Shown: in pieces, positions 14,244 to 22,919 of the stretch
Numbering within the stretch: position 1 is the first letter of the stretch
Layout: every line of letters begins with the position of its first letter
DNA from: Flavipsychrobacter sp.
GTDB lineage: Bacteria > Bacteroidota > Bacteroidia > Chitinophagales > Chitinophagaceae
DNA length: 40,542 nt
Direction of reading: 5' to 3'
Assembly: GCA_016786565.1 (NCBI GenBank)
Contig: JAEUVY010000119.1
Location: forward strand, 1 to 40,542
Made by a program: the position numbers and the translations under genes
Notes under the pieces: model-generated
The model's input: only the letters and a program-made list of their open reading frames with translations
Databases searched by the model: none
Told to the model about the DNA's origin: nothing

Positions 14244-15629
14244 TTAAATGTTGTTCAGGAAGAGCTGTGGAGCTACGCCGAGCAGGATGACGAGGATGCA
14301 GGTGATGATGAGCAGGATGCGGTCGCCGGAGGTGACAGGTGATGCCATCTCGGGGGTGCCTGGCTTGAAGTACATGGCTATGATGACCCTGAAGTAGTAG
14401 TAGATGCTGATGGCGGCCATGAGCAATGCAAAGATGACGAGCCACAGGAGGTTTCCCTGCTGCACTACTGCGAGCAATACGTAGTACTTGGCCATGAAGC
14501 CACCGGTGAGCGGTATGCCTGCCAATGAGAACAGGAATATAGATGCCGTAAATGCCAGCAGTGGTTCGCTTTTGGCAAGACCGTTGAAGCCGTCGTAGGT
14601 GAAGTCTTTGAGTTTTACAAGCACTGAGAAGATGCCGATGGTGGCCACGCTGTAGGCCAGTGCATAGATGATGATACCCTGCCATGCAAACTTGTTTACT
14701 GCCAGCACCGCAAACAACATGAAGCCTGCCTGTGCTATGGACGAGTAGGACAGCATACGCTTGACGCTCTGCTGGAACACTGCAGTGACGTTGCCCACGA
14801 GCAATGTCGCTGCTGTGATGATGGCGAGTACCAGTGTCCAATGCTCGGAAATGGTATTGAAGGATACCTGGAACAAACGGAGGAATGCGAAGAATGCACC
14901 TGCCTTAACGATGGTGGACATGAAGGCGGTGAAAGGTGTGGGTGCTCCGTCGTACACGTCAGGGGTCCACATGTGCAGTGGTGCTGCTGATACTTTGAAT
15001 GCAAACGCGATCATGAGGAACATGATACCGGCCAGTGCCAGCGGATTGAGGGCATTGGTCTGCATAACAGCGGCTACCTCGGTAAGGTTGAAGCTGCGGG
15101 CAGCACCATAGAGCAGGGTGATACCCATGAGCTGAATGCCTGTTGAGAACGAACCCATGAGGAAGTACTTGAGGGCGGCCTCGCTGCTTTTGAGGTTGCG
15201 CTTATCGCTGCCGGCAAGTATGTATTGTGGTATAGAGAGGATCTCGATACCGATGAACATCATAAGGAGGTTGTTGTAGGAAGAAAGGAGGTAAAGTCCG
15301 CACAGAATGAAGAACATGAGGGCAAAATACTCGGCTACGTATGAGCCTACGCGCTGAATCTCCTTGCTCATGAGCATGACGTAGAGCAGGGCACAACCGG
15401 TCATAACGGTATTGAACCAGACCGAATAATGCTCTATGCGCAGCATCTTGTTGAAGAAAAGATTGTCGGTAGCCGATGCCGAAGTGGAAGCGAGGTCCCA
15501 GATGTTGACACCGAGCAATGCGGCAAAAAGCACGGCGGCAATAGCGGCAACGCTTTTCTTGTTGTTCACCAGAATGCCGGAGAACATCATTATGATACCA
15601 AAAACTGTTGTAGCAATTATAGCCTTCAT
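14244..15629 (-). CDS. nuoN: NADH-quinone oxidoreductase subunit N
   Basis: A 461-aa antiporter-like membrane subunit of complex I, with about 13-14 transmembrane helices. NuoN is one of three Mrp-type proton-translocating subunits in the membrane arm. Typical segments: 'LLMMFIGIEILSIPQYIL' (the conserved TM5 glutamate), 'SSEAALKYFLMGSFSTGI' (lysine in TM7), 'VSAAPLHMWTPDVYDGAPTP' and 'LFSLAGIPLTGGFMAKYYV'. Length fits Bacteroidota NuoN. It is the last gene of the operon, 111 bp after nuoM and directly before the operon terminator. Confidence 0.97.
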   Translation of the reverse strand: MKAIIATTVFGIIMMFSGILVNNKKSVAAIAAVLFAALLGVNIWDLASTSASATDNLFFNKMLRIEHYSVWFNTVMTGCALLYVMLMSKEIQRVGSYVAEYFALMFFILCGLYLLSSYNNLLMMFIGIEILSIPQYILAGSDKRNLKSSEAALKYFLMGSFSTGIQLMGITLLYGAARSFNLTEVAAVMQTNALNPLALAGIMFLMIAFAFKVSAAPLHMWTPDVYDGAPTPFTAFMSTIVKAGAFFAFLRLFQVSFNTISEHWTLVLAIITAATLLVGNVTAVFQQSVKRMLSYSSIAQAGFMLFAVLAVNKFAWQGIIIYALAYSVATIGIFSVLVKLKDFTYDGFNGLAKSEPLLAFTASIFLFSLAGIPLTGGFMAKYYVLLAVVQQGNLLWLVIFALLMAAISIYYYFRVIIAMYFKPGTPEMASPVTSGDRILLIITCILVILLGVAPQLFLNNI

Positions 15630-15740
15630 GTCGCTAATTCAAATATATTCAATAGACCAGCCGTTTGTCACCGTGAATAATGCCCCGGTGGCGGGCGGCT
15701 GCTGTGTCCGGTTAACTTTTCAAAATCTGTTGTGCTCTTA

Positions 15741-17183
15741 TTAAGGAGCGGTCGCTATCATACCGGCAGTGAGATCGAGCAAAGGCTTCGGATACACACC
15801 GAGGAACAATATGATAGTGATTATGATAGCAATGCCAGCGTATTCGTTGACACTGAGATCTTTATTGATGGTCATAGGCGCTACGTTGCCGAAAGCAACT
15901 TTCTGCACCATATTGAGGGTATAAACAGCGCCGAGTATAACACCCAGACCAGCAAATACCATTGTGGTGATGTGCGCCACGCTGCCGTCGCCGATGAACA
16001 GGCCGTTGAACAGCATGAACTCGCCCACGAAGCCGTTGGTAAGCGGCAGCGCAATGTTGGCAAATGAAATGATAACGAGCGCGATGGCCATGCGCGGTGC
16101 GGCTGTAGCCATACCACCCAGGCTATTCATGTCGCGGGTGCCCCAGCGGTTCTCTATCATGCTTACGATAAGCCACATGCCGGTGATATTGATGCCGTGG
16201 TTGAACATCTGCACCATGATACCGTGCATGCCCACTCCGTTGCCCATGAAGGCTACGGCACTCATAAGACCCATGTGGGCGATAGATGAGTAAGCAACAA
16301 GGCGTTTGATGTCGGTCTGAACGATGGCGATGAGTGAAGCGTAAACAATGCCTATCACTGAAAGGATAACCACCGTTTGCGACCAGTAGGCAACACCCTC
16401 CGGTACCACAGGCAGCAACCAGCGCAGCACCGCGAACAGACCCATTTTTACCATGAGGGCGCTGAGGATGATAGTGACCGGAGTAGGTGACTGCTCATAC
16501 GCATCGGGCTGCCAGGTATGGAAGGGGAAAATAGGCATCTTGATTGCGAAAGCGATAAAGATGAGCCAGAACAACCACTGCTGCTGTGCAGGAGCCAGTG
16601 AAGCACCGGCGCGGGTAATATCGGCCCAGGCATAGCTTACAGTGCCGGGCGTTTGCAAAGAAAGGTAAATGAGGCCCGCCAGCAGCATGAGGCTACCTAC
16701 GAACGTATAAACAAAGAACTTGAATGTAACAGGAATACGTTTTTCGCCACCCCAGCTGGAGCAGAGGAAGTAAACAGGAATCAATGCCAGTTCCCAGAAA
16801 ACGTAGAACACCAGTGCATCGGCAGCGAGGAACACACCCATGAGGCCCGCCTGCGACAGCAGCATGTGGCCGTAGAACGCGCCGGGGCGCTCCACATCCT
16901 TGTTGGCCTGAGTGAGCATGATGACCATGGTGACAATACCGGTGAGCAGGCAGAGCATAGAGCTCATACCATCGGCCACGAGGGTGAATTTAGTGCCCAG
17001 CATGGGTATCCAGTCGCACGAGAATTCGAGCCCCTGCGTGTAGGAGGTGCCACTTACATAGGCGGAGACCGCAAGCGTGATCATAGAGCTGATGACGGCA
17101 AGGGATTTTGCCCCTTCGCCCCTGACTGCGAAAGACAGGATGCCGGACAGCAGCGGAATGAGAACTAGTAATATCAGAATCAT
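15741..17183 (-). CDS. nuoM: NADH-quinone oxidoreductase subunit M
   Basis: A 480-aa proton-pumping membrane subunit of complex I. It shows 'FYVFWELALIPVYFLCSSWG' with the essential TM5 glutamate at E131, 'KFFVYTFVGSLMLL', 'KMPIFPFHTWQPDAYEQSPT' and 'LPLTNGFVGEFMLFNG', all typical of NuoM. About 14 helices are expected. It is co-transcribed with nuoL (59 bp upstream) and nuoN (111 bp downstream); the longer M-N gap holds no recognisable promoter or gene. Confidence 0.97.
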   Translation of the reverse strand: MILILLVLIPLLSGILSFAVRGEGAKSLAVISSMITLAVSAYVSGTSYTQGLEFSCDWIPMLGTKFTLVADGMSSMLCLLTGIVTMVIMLTQANKDVERPGAFYGHMLLSQAGLMGVFLAADALVFYVFWELALIPVYFLCSSWGGEKRIPVTFKFFVYTFVGSLMLLAGLIYLSLQTPGTVSYAWADITRAGASLAPAQQQWLFWLIFIAFAIKMPIFPFHTWQPDAYEQSPTPVTIILSALMVKMGLFAVLRWLLPVVPEGVAYWSQTVVILSVIGIVYASLIAIVQTDIKRLVAYSSIAHMGLMSAVAFMGNGVGMHGIMVQMFNHGINITGMWLIVSMIENRWGTRDMNSLGGMATAAPRMAIALVIISFANIALPLTNGFVGEFMLFNGLFIGDGSVAHITTMVFAGLGVILGAVYTLNMVQKVAFGNVAPMTINKDLSVNEYAGIAIIITIILFLGVYPKPLLDLTAGMIATAP

Positions 17184-17242
17184 AATCCTATTGCAATGTT
17201 ATACTGAGCAGGTTGCCGGAGCTTCCCGCGGTTTCAAACAAA

Positions 17243-19132
17243 CTATTTAACTATAAAGAAACTAATGGCGAACAGCGAAACGATGCCAAGCACCATAATG
17301 AATATGTAAAATCCTACCTGGCCCGACTGCAGCAAGCGGAGGCGGTCGCCACCCCAGCGTACTGTCTTGCCAACTCCGTTCACAACACCGTCTATACCCT
17401 GGCGCTCAACGAACTTGTCGAGCAGGTCAGAAAGCGCTTTTAACGGCTTTACCACGATAGCGTCATAGATCTCGTCCACATACCATTTGTTCTCCAGTAT
17501 TTTGGCAATGCCTGTATTCTCGGTGAAGTTAGGTTTGCGGTTGACACCATAAGCCACGAGGATCATAGCTACTGATACTGCAACAGACAGTCCCATAAGA
17601 CCCCATTCGGTGCCGTGAGACAGGTGGTGTGTGCCGAAGTTCTTAACAACCGGGCTGAGGTATGCAGCCAGTGCATTGTGCTCGCTGATAACTGCAGGCA
17701 GACCTACATAACCACCCACAATAGAAAGGATGGCGAGGACAACCAGTGGCAACGTCATAGCCGCAGGGCTTTCGTGCAGGTGATGGTGCTGCTCTTCGGT
17801 GCCGCGGAAGGTACCGTTGAACGTCAACACATACAGACGGAACATGTAGAAAGCGGTCATCATAGCGGCCAGAATGCCGAATACGTAGAGTACAGGGCTG
17901 TGTGCGAACACATTGGCAAGGATCTCATCTTTAGAGAAGAAGCCTGAAAGACCCGGAACACCCGAGATAGCCAGACAGCCAATGAAGAACGTAGCCTGTG
18001 TGATGCGCATGTGCTTGCCGAGCCCACCCATTTTGCGGATGTCCTGCTCGCCGCCCATTGCGTGGATGACACTACCCGAACCCAGGAACAACAGCGCCTT
18101 GAAGAAGGCGTGTGTCATAACGTGGAACACGGCGGTAGTATAGGCGCCAACGCCCAGCGCCAGGAACATGAAGCCCAGCTGGCTGACTGTAGAGTAGGCA
18201 AGAACTTTCTTGATGTCGTACTGGCGGATAGCGATGGTAGCAGCAATGAGGGCTGTAGCCATGCCCACAATAGCGATTACTTGCAGAATAGCCGGAGTGA
18301 GGCTGTAAAGCGCACCGCTACGCGCTATCATGTAGATACCGGCGGTAACCATGGTTGCAGCGTGGATGAGGGCCGACACAGGTGTAGGACCCGCCATGGC
18401 GTCAGGCAGCCAGGTGTACAGAGGGATCTGAGCACTTTTACCGGTAGCACCGATGAAGAAACACAAAGCGATCCAGTTGTAAGTAGAAGCAGGAACAACG
18501 GTAGATGCATCGCTGATGCGGCCGAAGAAGTCCTGATAAGAGAGTGTACCGAAGTTGAAAATTACCAGCAGCATACCTATAAGGAAACCAAGGTCGCCGA
18601 TACGGTTCATAACGAATGCTTTCTTAGCAGCATTGGTATAGTCGCGGTTCTTGAACCAGAAACCGATGAGGAGGTAAGAGCAAAGACCTACACCCTCCCA
18701 ACCGATGAACATGATGAGGTAGTTGGCACCCAAGACGAGCAACAACATGGAGAACACGAACAAGTTAAGGAAGGCAAAGTACTTTACCATGCCCTCGTCG
18801 TGATGCATGTAGGAGGTAGAATAGACATGGATGAGCGTACCCACACCCGTGATGATGAGCAGGAAGAGGGCAGAAAGCGCATCTACCTGGAAGGCAAACG
18901 GAACATGCAGGGTGCCTGAACTGATAAAGTCGAACAGAGTGACGATGACCGGACCATGAAAGGCGGGGCTCTTCACCTCGAAGAAGATGAGCAAAGAGAT
19001 GATGAAAGAGGCCAGAATAGCAGTAGTGCCAATGGCGCCTCCCAGCGACTTCGGCATTTTCTTCCAGAAGATACCATTGATAAGGAAACCTATCAACGGA
19101 AATAACGGTACTAAATAAACCAGGTTAGCCAT
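17243..19132 (-). CDS. nuoL: NADH-quinone oxidoreductase subunit L
   Basis: A 629-aa membrane subunit, the most distal of the proton-pumping antiporter-like subunits of complex I. Segments: 'YLIMFIGWEGVGLCSYLLIG' with the conserved TM5 glutamate E146, 'SAQIPLYTWLPDAMAGPTPV', 'VSALIHAATMVTAGIYMI', 'HAFFKALLFLGSGSVIHAM' and 'GVPGLSGFFSKDEIL'. The C-terminal extension (about 510-629) includes the long lateral helix that runs along NuoM and NuoN, and the final transmembrane anchor 'FYIFIMVLGIVSLFAISFFI'. It lies 27 bp after nuoK. Confidence 0.98.
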   Translation of the reverse strand: MANLVYLVPLFPLIGFLINGIFWKKMPKSLGGAIGTTAILASFIISLLIFFEVKSPAFHGPVIVTLFDFISSGTLHVPFAFQVDALSALFLLIITGVGTLIHVYSTSYMHHDEGMVKYFAFLNLFVFSMLLLVLGANYLIMFIGWEGVGLCSYLLIGFWFKNRDYTNAAKKAFVMNRIGDLGFLIGMLLVIFNFGTLSYQDFFGRISDASTVVPASTYNWIALCFFIGATGKSAQIPLYTWLPDAMAGPTPVSALIHAATMVTAGIYMIARSGALYSLTPAILQVIAIVGMATALIAATIAIRQYDIKKVLAYSTVSQLGFMFLALGVGAYTTAVFHVMTHAFFKALLFLGSGSVIHAMGGEQDIRKMGGLGKHMRITQATFFIGCLAISGVPGLSGFFSKDEILANVFAHSPVLYVFGILAAMMTAFYMFRLYVLTFNGTFRGTEEQHHHLHESPAAMTLPLVVLAILSIVGGYVGLPAVISEHNALAAYLSPVVKNFGTHHLSHGTEWGLMGLSVAVSVAMILVAYGVNRKPNFTENTGIAKILENKWYVDEIYDAIVVKPLKALSDLLDKFVERQGIDGVVNGVGKTVRWGGDRLRLLQSGQVGFYIFIMVLGIVSLFAISFFIVK

Positions 19133-19159
19133 ATTGCCAATCCCGCAGTTGCGGAAGTT

Positions 19160-19465
19160 TTAGTGTTTTAATCTGTTTAATATATTAATGTCAACCGAGT
19201 GCACCTTGCGATACATCATTACAATGATGGCCAGACCCACAGCCACCTCGGCCGCAGCTACCACCATAATAAAGAATACGAACAACTGCGCGTTCGGGTC
19301 GGCGTAGATCTTGGAGAACGACACGAGGAGCAGGTTCACGGCGTTGAGCATGAGCTCTATGCACATGAAGATGATGATCGCATTGCGCCGCATAAGCGTG
19401 CCCATGATACCTATTGAAAACAACAACAGGCTCAGGAACAGATAATGTGTGGATGTTACCGGCAT
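19160..19465 (-). CDS. nuoK: NADH-quinone oxidoreductase subunit K
   Basis: A 101-aa, three-helix membrane subunit of complex I. The two membrane-embedded glutamates needed for proton coupling are present: E37 in 'IFMCIELMLNAVNLLLVSF' and E73 in 'MVVAAAEVAVGLAIIVMMYR'. Length and sequence are standard for NuoK. It lies between nuoJ (56 bp) and nuoL (27 bp). Confidence 0.97.
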   Translation of the reverse strand: MPVTSTHYLFLSLLLFSIGIMGTLMRRNAIIIFMCIELMLNAVNLLLVSFSKIYADPNAQLFVFFIMVVAAAEVAVGLAIIVMMYRKVHSVDINILNRLKH

Positions 19466-19521
19466 CGTATTAATATAAAATTATAAAATAATCAATTGTT
19501 TCCGTTGCAGCGTTCGGGCAG

Positions 19522-20043
19522 TTATGCGTCGGCTTTTGCTGCAACACCGTCTTCTTTTTTACCTATCACCACAGCGCCTACCATGGAGCTGAGGAATAAT
19601 ACACTGCTGATCTCGAACGGAAGCACATAATCTTTGAACAACACCTTGCCGAGGTTAGCGATAAGCCCGATGTCGATCGAAGTTTTGTCAACAGTTACCG
19701 GAACAGCGGTTTTGATCGCCGCCAGCAGTACCAGGAACAGTACACCACCCGAAATGACCCCGGCCAGCTGCACGAGTTGCCCTTTCTGGGGCTCTACATC
19801 GGCATTGAGGTTCATGAGCATGATCACGAACAGGAACAGTACCATGATGGCACCGGCATAAACAATGATGTTCACAATTGCCAGGAACTGAGCGTTCATG
19901 AGCAGGTAGTGACCTGAGATAGAAAAGAAAGTGAGGATGAGGAACAGCACGCTCGTCACCGGATTGCGACTAAGGATAACCCCCAGCGCACAACCAACCG
20001 CTGTTGCAGACAACACCCAGAAAAGTATATCGTAAATGTTCAT
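19522..20043 (-). CDS. nuoJ: NADH-quinone oxidoreductase subunit J
   Basis: A 173-aa membrane subunit of complex I with five helices. 'SVLFLILTFFSISGHYLLMN' and 'IVNIIVYAGAIMVLFLFVIM' are the conserved core, including the third helix with the pi-bulge that gates proton coupling. The C-terminus 'EISSVLFLSSMVGAVVIGKK' is also typical. Its start lies one base from the nuoI stop, indicating coupled translation. Confidence 0.96.
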   Translation of the reverse strand: MNIYDILFWVLSATAVGCALGVILSRNPVTSVLFLILTFFSISGHYLLMNAQFLAIVNIIVYAGAIMVLFLFVIMLMNLNADVEPQKGQLVQLAGVISGGVLFLVLLAAIKTAVPVTVDKTSIDIGLIANLGKVLFKDYVLPFEISSVLFLSSMVGAVVIGKKEDGVAAKADA

Positions 20044-20044
20044 T

Positions 20045-20554
20045 TTACTTACTGTCTTTATTTTGCGGGTGAGGAATGAGGAGGTCGTCTTTCTTATAAA
20101 TAAATGCTGCCCTGTTGTAGTTGGTGGGCATTACGGTTTCTGAGAGGTACACAGCGTCTTTTGGACAAGCCTCTTCGCAGTAACCGCAGAAAATGCAGCG
20201 AAGCATGTTGATCTCGTACTTAGCCGCGTATTTTTCTTCGCGGTACAGGTGTTCTTCGCCCGGTTTGCGTTCTGCAGCTTCCATAGTAATGGCTTCTGCA
20301 GGGCAGGCAAGCGCACAAAGGCCGCATGCTGTGCAACGCTCGGCACCGTTCTCGTCGCGGTTGAGGATGTGCAGCCCGCGGAAAACAGGACTGAACGGAC
20401 GCTTCACCTCAGGATAACTAACTGTAGCTTTTTTCTTGAATATGTGGCTGAGGGTAGTACCCAGGCCTTTGGCAATAGCCGGCAGGTAGGCGCGCTCCGA
20501 TAGAGTCATCGGGCTGCGATCGATCTGGATGGCTTTGTTGGTTAATTTTTCCAT
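20045..20554 (-). CDS. nuoI: NADH-quinone oxidoreductase subunit I
   Basis: A 169-aa peripheral subunit carrying the two [4Fe-4S] clusters N6a and N6b, which pass electrons towards NuoB. Two ferredoxin motifs are visible: 'CTACGLCALACP' and 'CIFCGYCEEACP'. The N-terminal helix 'YLPAIAKGLGTTLSHIF' anchors the protein on the membrane arm. I chose the ATG at 20554 ('MEKLTNKAIQ'); the frame could extend five codons to a TTG at 20569, which is less likely. Confidence 0.96.
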   Translation of the reverse strand: MEKLTNKAIQIDRSPMTLSERAYLPAIAKGLGTTLSHIFKKKATVSYPEVKRPFSPVFRGLHILNRDENGAERCTACGLCALACPAEAITMEAAERKPGEEHLYREEKYAAKYEINMLRCIFCGYCEEACPKDAVYLSETVMPTNYNRAAFIYKKDDLLIPHPQNKDSK

Positions 20555-20596
20555 TTTGTTCTTTTTCAAGAATTTCTTTAATCGTGATACAGGGTA

Positions 20597-21670
20597 CTAT
20601 TTATTAAATATCCAAAGTATGACAACGCCTGTGATCAGCATGTTGATCAACGCAATTGGTATCAGCGACTTCCAACCCAGTTTCATAAGCTGGTCGTACC
20701 TGAAACGAGGCAGGGTCCAGCGCACAAACATGAAGAACAACACCATGCCCACTGCTTTTGATACAAGCACCAGAATACAAATGATGCTGAACAGCAGCGG
20801 GTGCACAGCGCCTGCAACCTGGTCCATGAATGGGAAGTTGTAGCCACCGAAGTAAAGTGTGATAATAATAGAAGAGCTTACGAACAGGTTGATGTACTCG
20901 GCAAACAGGTAGAAGCCGAGCTTCATTGAAGAATATTCCTGATGGTAACCCATGTTCAGCTCACTCTCACACTCCGGAAGGTCGAAGGGAGCGCGGTTGA
21001 GCTCGGCAAAGGCGCAGGTAAGGAAGATGATGAAGCCTAATGGCTGTTTGAAAACATTCCAGGTGAAATAACCATCGGCCCAGAAGCCATGCTGCTGTTC
21101 TACGATGTCGCGCAGACTGAGTGAGCCGGTCATCATAAGCAGCGCGATGAGGGAAAGACCCATTGCCAGCTCGTAAGAGATAGCCTGAGAGGCCGCACGG
21201 ATAGCACTAAGGAGCGAGAATTTGTTGTTTGACGCCCATCCGCCCAGCATTACACCATACACACCAAGGCTCACTACGCCGAACACGAATAGGATACCGA
21301 TGTTGATATCGGCAACCTGGAATGTGATGTGGCGACCTGTCTCGGTGACGTAGTCGGGACCCCAAGGCACAACCGCACTTGTCATAAGGGCAGTGAGCAT
21401 GGCCAGACACGGACCCAGAATGAAGATGAGTCGTGTAGAGCGGTCAGGTATGATCTCTTCCTTGAAGAAGAGTTTCAGACCATCGGCCAGAGGCTGCAGC
21501 AGACCCAACGGACCCGCGCGGTTAGGACCGATACGGTCCTGCATGATGGCAGCGACCTTTCGTTCGCCCCAGGTAGCATACATGGCAATACCGAGTGAGC
21601 CCATCAGGATAACCGAGATGAGGATCACTTTTTCAAGTATCAGCGCTGTGTCGATCTGTAATAACAGCAT
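20597..21670 (-). CDS. nuoH: NADH-quinone oxidoreductase subunit H
   Basis: A 357-aa membrane subunit that forms much of the quinone-binding chamber of complex I. Typical segments: 'YATWGERKVAAIMQDRIGPN' near the N-terminus, 'LADGLKLFFKEEIIPD', and the acidic loop 'RAPFDLPECESELNMGYHQE' followed by 'YSSMKLGFYLFAEYINL'. About eight or nine helices. An 8-bp TACTTTTG element lies 7 nt upstream, but nuoH is presumably read mainly from the operon promoter. Confidence 0.97.
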   Translation of the reverse strand: MLLLQIDTALILEKVILISVILMGSLGIAMYATWGERKVAAIMQDRIGPNRAGPLGLLQPLADGLKLFFKEEIIPDRSTRLIFILGPCLAMLTALMTSAVVPWGPDYVTETGRHITFQVADINIGILFVFGVVSLGVYGVMLGGWASNNKFSLLSAIRAASQAISYELAMGLSLIALLMMTGSLSLRDIVEQQHGFWADGYFTWNVFKQPLGFIIFLTCAFAELNRAPFDLPECESELNMGYHQEYSSMKLGFYLFAEYINLFVSSSIIITLYFGGYNFPFMDQVAGAVHPLLFSIICILVLVSKAVGMVLFFMFVRWTLPRFRYDQLMKLGWKSLIPIALINMLITGVVILWIFNK

Positions 21671-21677
21671 AGTGGCG

Positions 21678-21685
21678 CAAAAGTA
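21678..21685 (-). promoter_or_regulatory. Possible internal -7 element before nuoH
   Basis: TACTTTTG on the minus strand matches TAnnTTTG in the 88-bp nuoG-nuoH gap, one of the longer gaps of the operon. There is no upstream TTG at the right spacing and the element ends only 7 nt from the start codon. It could be a weak internal promoter or chance. Confidence 0.2.
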
Positions 21686-21758
21686 ATTTTAGTTAGTTAA
21701 TAATTGTAGCTAAACCTGAGACTCAACGAAGAGTAGTGGTAAAGCTTGTCCAATATAA

Positions 21759-22853
21759 TTATTTGTTCTTCTTAAAGTCGTCTGAGTGAGCGGGGCCTTC
21801 GATCTTTGAAAGTTCGATTTCGGGCCTGTTCACATCACTTATGCTATGAATGTCTAATGTCAGCTTTGGTTTCTTACCAATTACCTTGTCAATAAGTACA
21901 GGCGTTTCGGCGGTGCCAATGTTGCCGGCATAGTGACCCTGAGAGATCACGCTGCTGCGCGGAATGTTGGACGGTCCTTCGATAACCCAGTCTGACACAG
22001 ATTTTTTGTGGAAACGGCAGTCGTTACAGATCCATTCTTCAACTTCGCCCCACTGGTCTTTGCGCGCTGTTACGCGGAAAACCTCTTCGCCACGCATCCA
22101 GAGGCGTACTTTGCCGCTGCACTTGGTGCAGTTGCAATGGGCATCCATAGGCTTGGTGAACCAAACACGGTTCTTGAAGCGGAACGTCTTGTCGGTAAGG
22201 GCACCTACCGGGCAAACATCTATTACGTTACCGATAAACTCGTTATCGAGTGCTTTGCCGAGGAGGGTACTGATCTGCGCATGGTCGCCACGGTCCAGAA
22301 TGCCGTGTTCGCGGCGCTCTGTGAGCTGATCGGCGGTGAATACGCAACGGAAACACATGATACAACGGTTCATGTGCAGCGATATGTAAGGGCCGATGTC
22401 TTCTTTTTCGAAAGTACGGCGCTTGAATTCGTAACGAGTAGCTTCAGAGCCATGCTCGTAGCTGAGGTTCTGGAGGTCGCACTCGCCGGCCTGATCACAT
22501 ACAGGGCAGTCGAGCGGGTGATTGAGCAGCAGGAACTCCACAACACCTTTGCGGGCGTCCACTACTTTTTCTGAGGTGATGTTCTTCACCTCCATACCGT
22601 CCATAACTGTTGTGCGGCAGCTTGCTACCAGCTTTGGCATGGGGCGCGGGTCTTTTTCAGAACCCTTGCTTACCTCTACGAGGCAGGTGCGGCACTTACC
22701 TCCGCTGTTCTTCAGCTTGCTATAGTAACACATAGCGGGCGGGGTCACATCTCCACCTATCATGCGTGCCGCGTTCAGTATGGTGGTACCAGCCGGTACT
22801 TCGATACTGATATTGTCGATGGTTACTTTAAAATTTGGTGTCTGTTCTGACAT
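21759..22853 (-). CDS. nuoG: NADH-quinone oxidoreductase subunit G, short form
   Basis: A 364-aa iron-sulfur subunit of complex I. The N-terminal [2Fe-2S] domain has C42, C54, C57 ('GGKCRTCLVEV') and C79. The His-Cys [4Fe-4S] cluster has 'HPLDCPVCDQAGEC' and the next cluster 'CIMCFRC' with 'DVCPVGALT'. A remnant of the N-terminal Fe4S4 part of the molybdopterin-oxidoreductase domain follows ('HCNCTKCSGKVRLW', 'WICNDCRFHKKS'). The remaining 350-500 residues seen in E. coli or Thermus NuoG are absent; the stop is followed directly by the operon gap, so this is a short form and not a frameshift. The ATG at 22853 is preferred to a TTG three codons upstream. Confidence 0.93.
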   Translation of the reverse strand: MSEQTPNFKVTIDNISIEVPAGTTILNAARMIGGDVTPPAMCYYSKLKNSGGKCRTCLVEVSKGSEKDPRPMPKLVASCRTTVMDGMEVKNITSEKVVDARKGVVEFLLLNHPLDCPVCDQAGECDLQNLSYEHGSEATRYEFKRRTFEKEDIGPYISLHMNRCIMCFRCVFTADQLTERREHGILDRGDHAQISTLLGKALDNEFIGNVIDVCPVGALTDKTFRFKNRVWFTKPMDAHCNCTKCSGKVRLWMRGEEVFRVTARKDQWGEVEEWICNDCRFHKKSVSDWVIEGPSNIPRSSVISQGHYAGNIGTAETPVLIDKVIGKKPKLTLDIHSISDVNRPEIELSKIEGPAHSDDFKKNK

Positions 22854-22919
22854 ACAAGTCAAAGGTTAAAAAAGTAAAACCGTATTAGTTTGTCCTTGTT
22901 ATTCTAAATTATATGTTCC

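Noticed and set aside
18011..18919. A 302-codon plus-strand frame opposite nuoL
   Set aside because: Charged, repeat-free translation with no domain; nuoL on the other strand is certain. Long antisense frames come from codon bias of the membrane protein gene.
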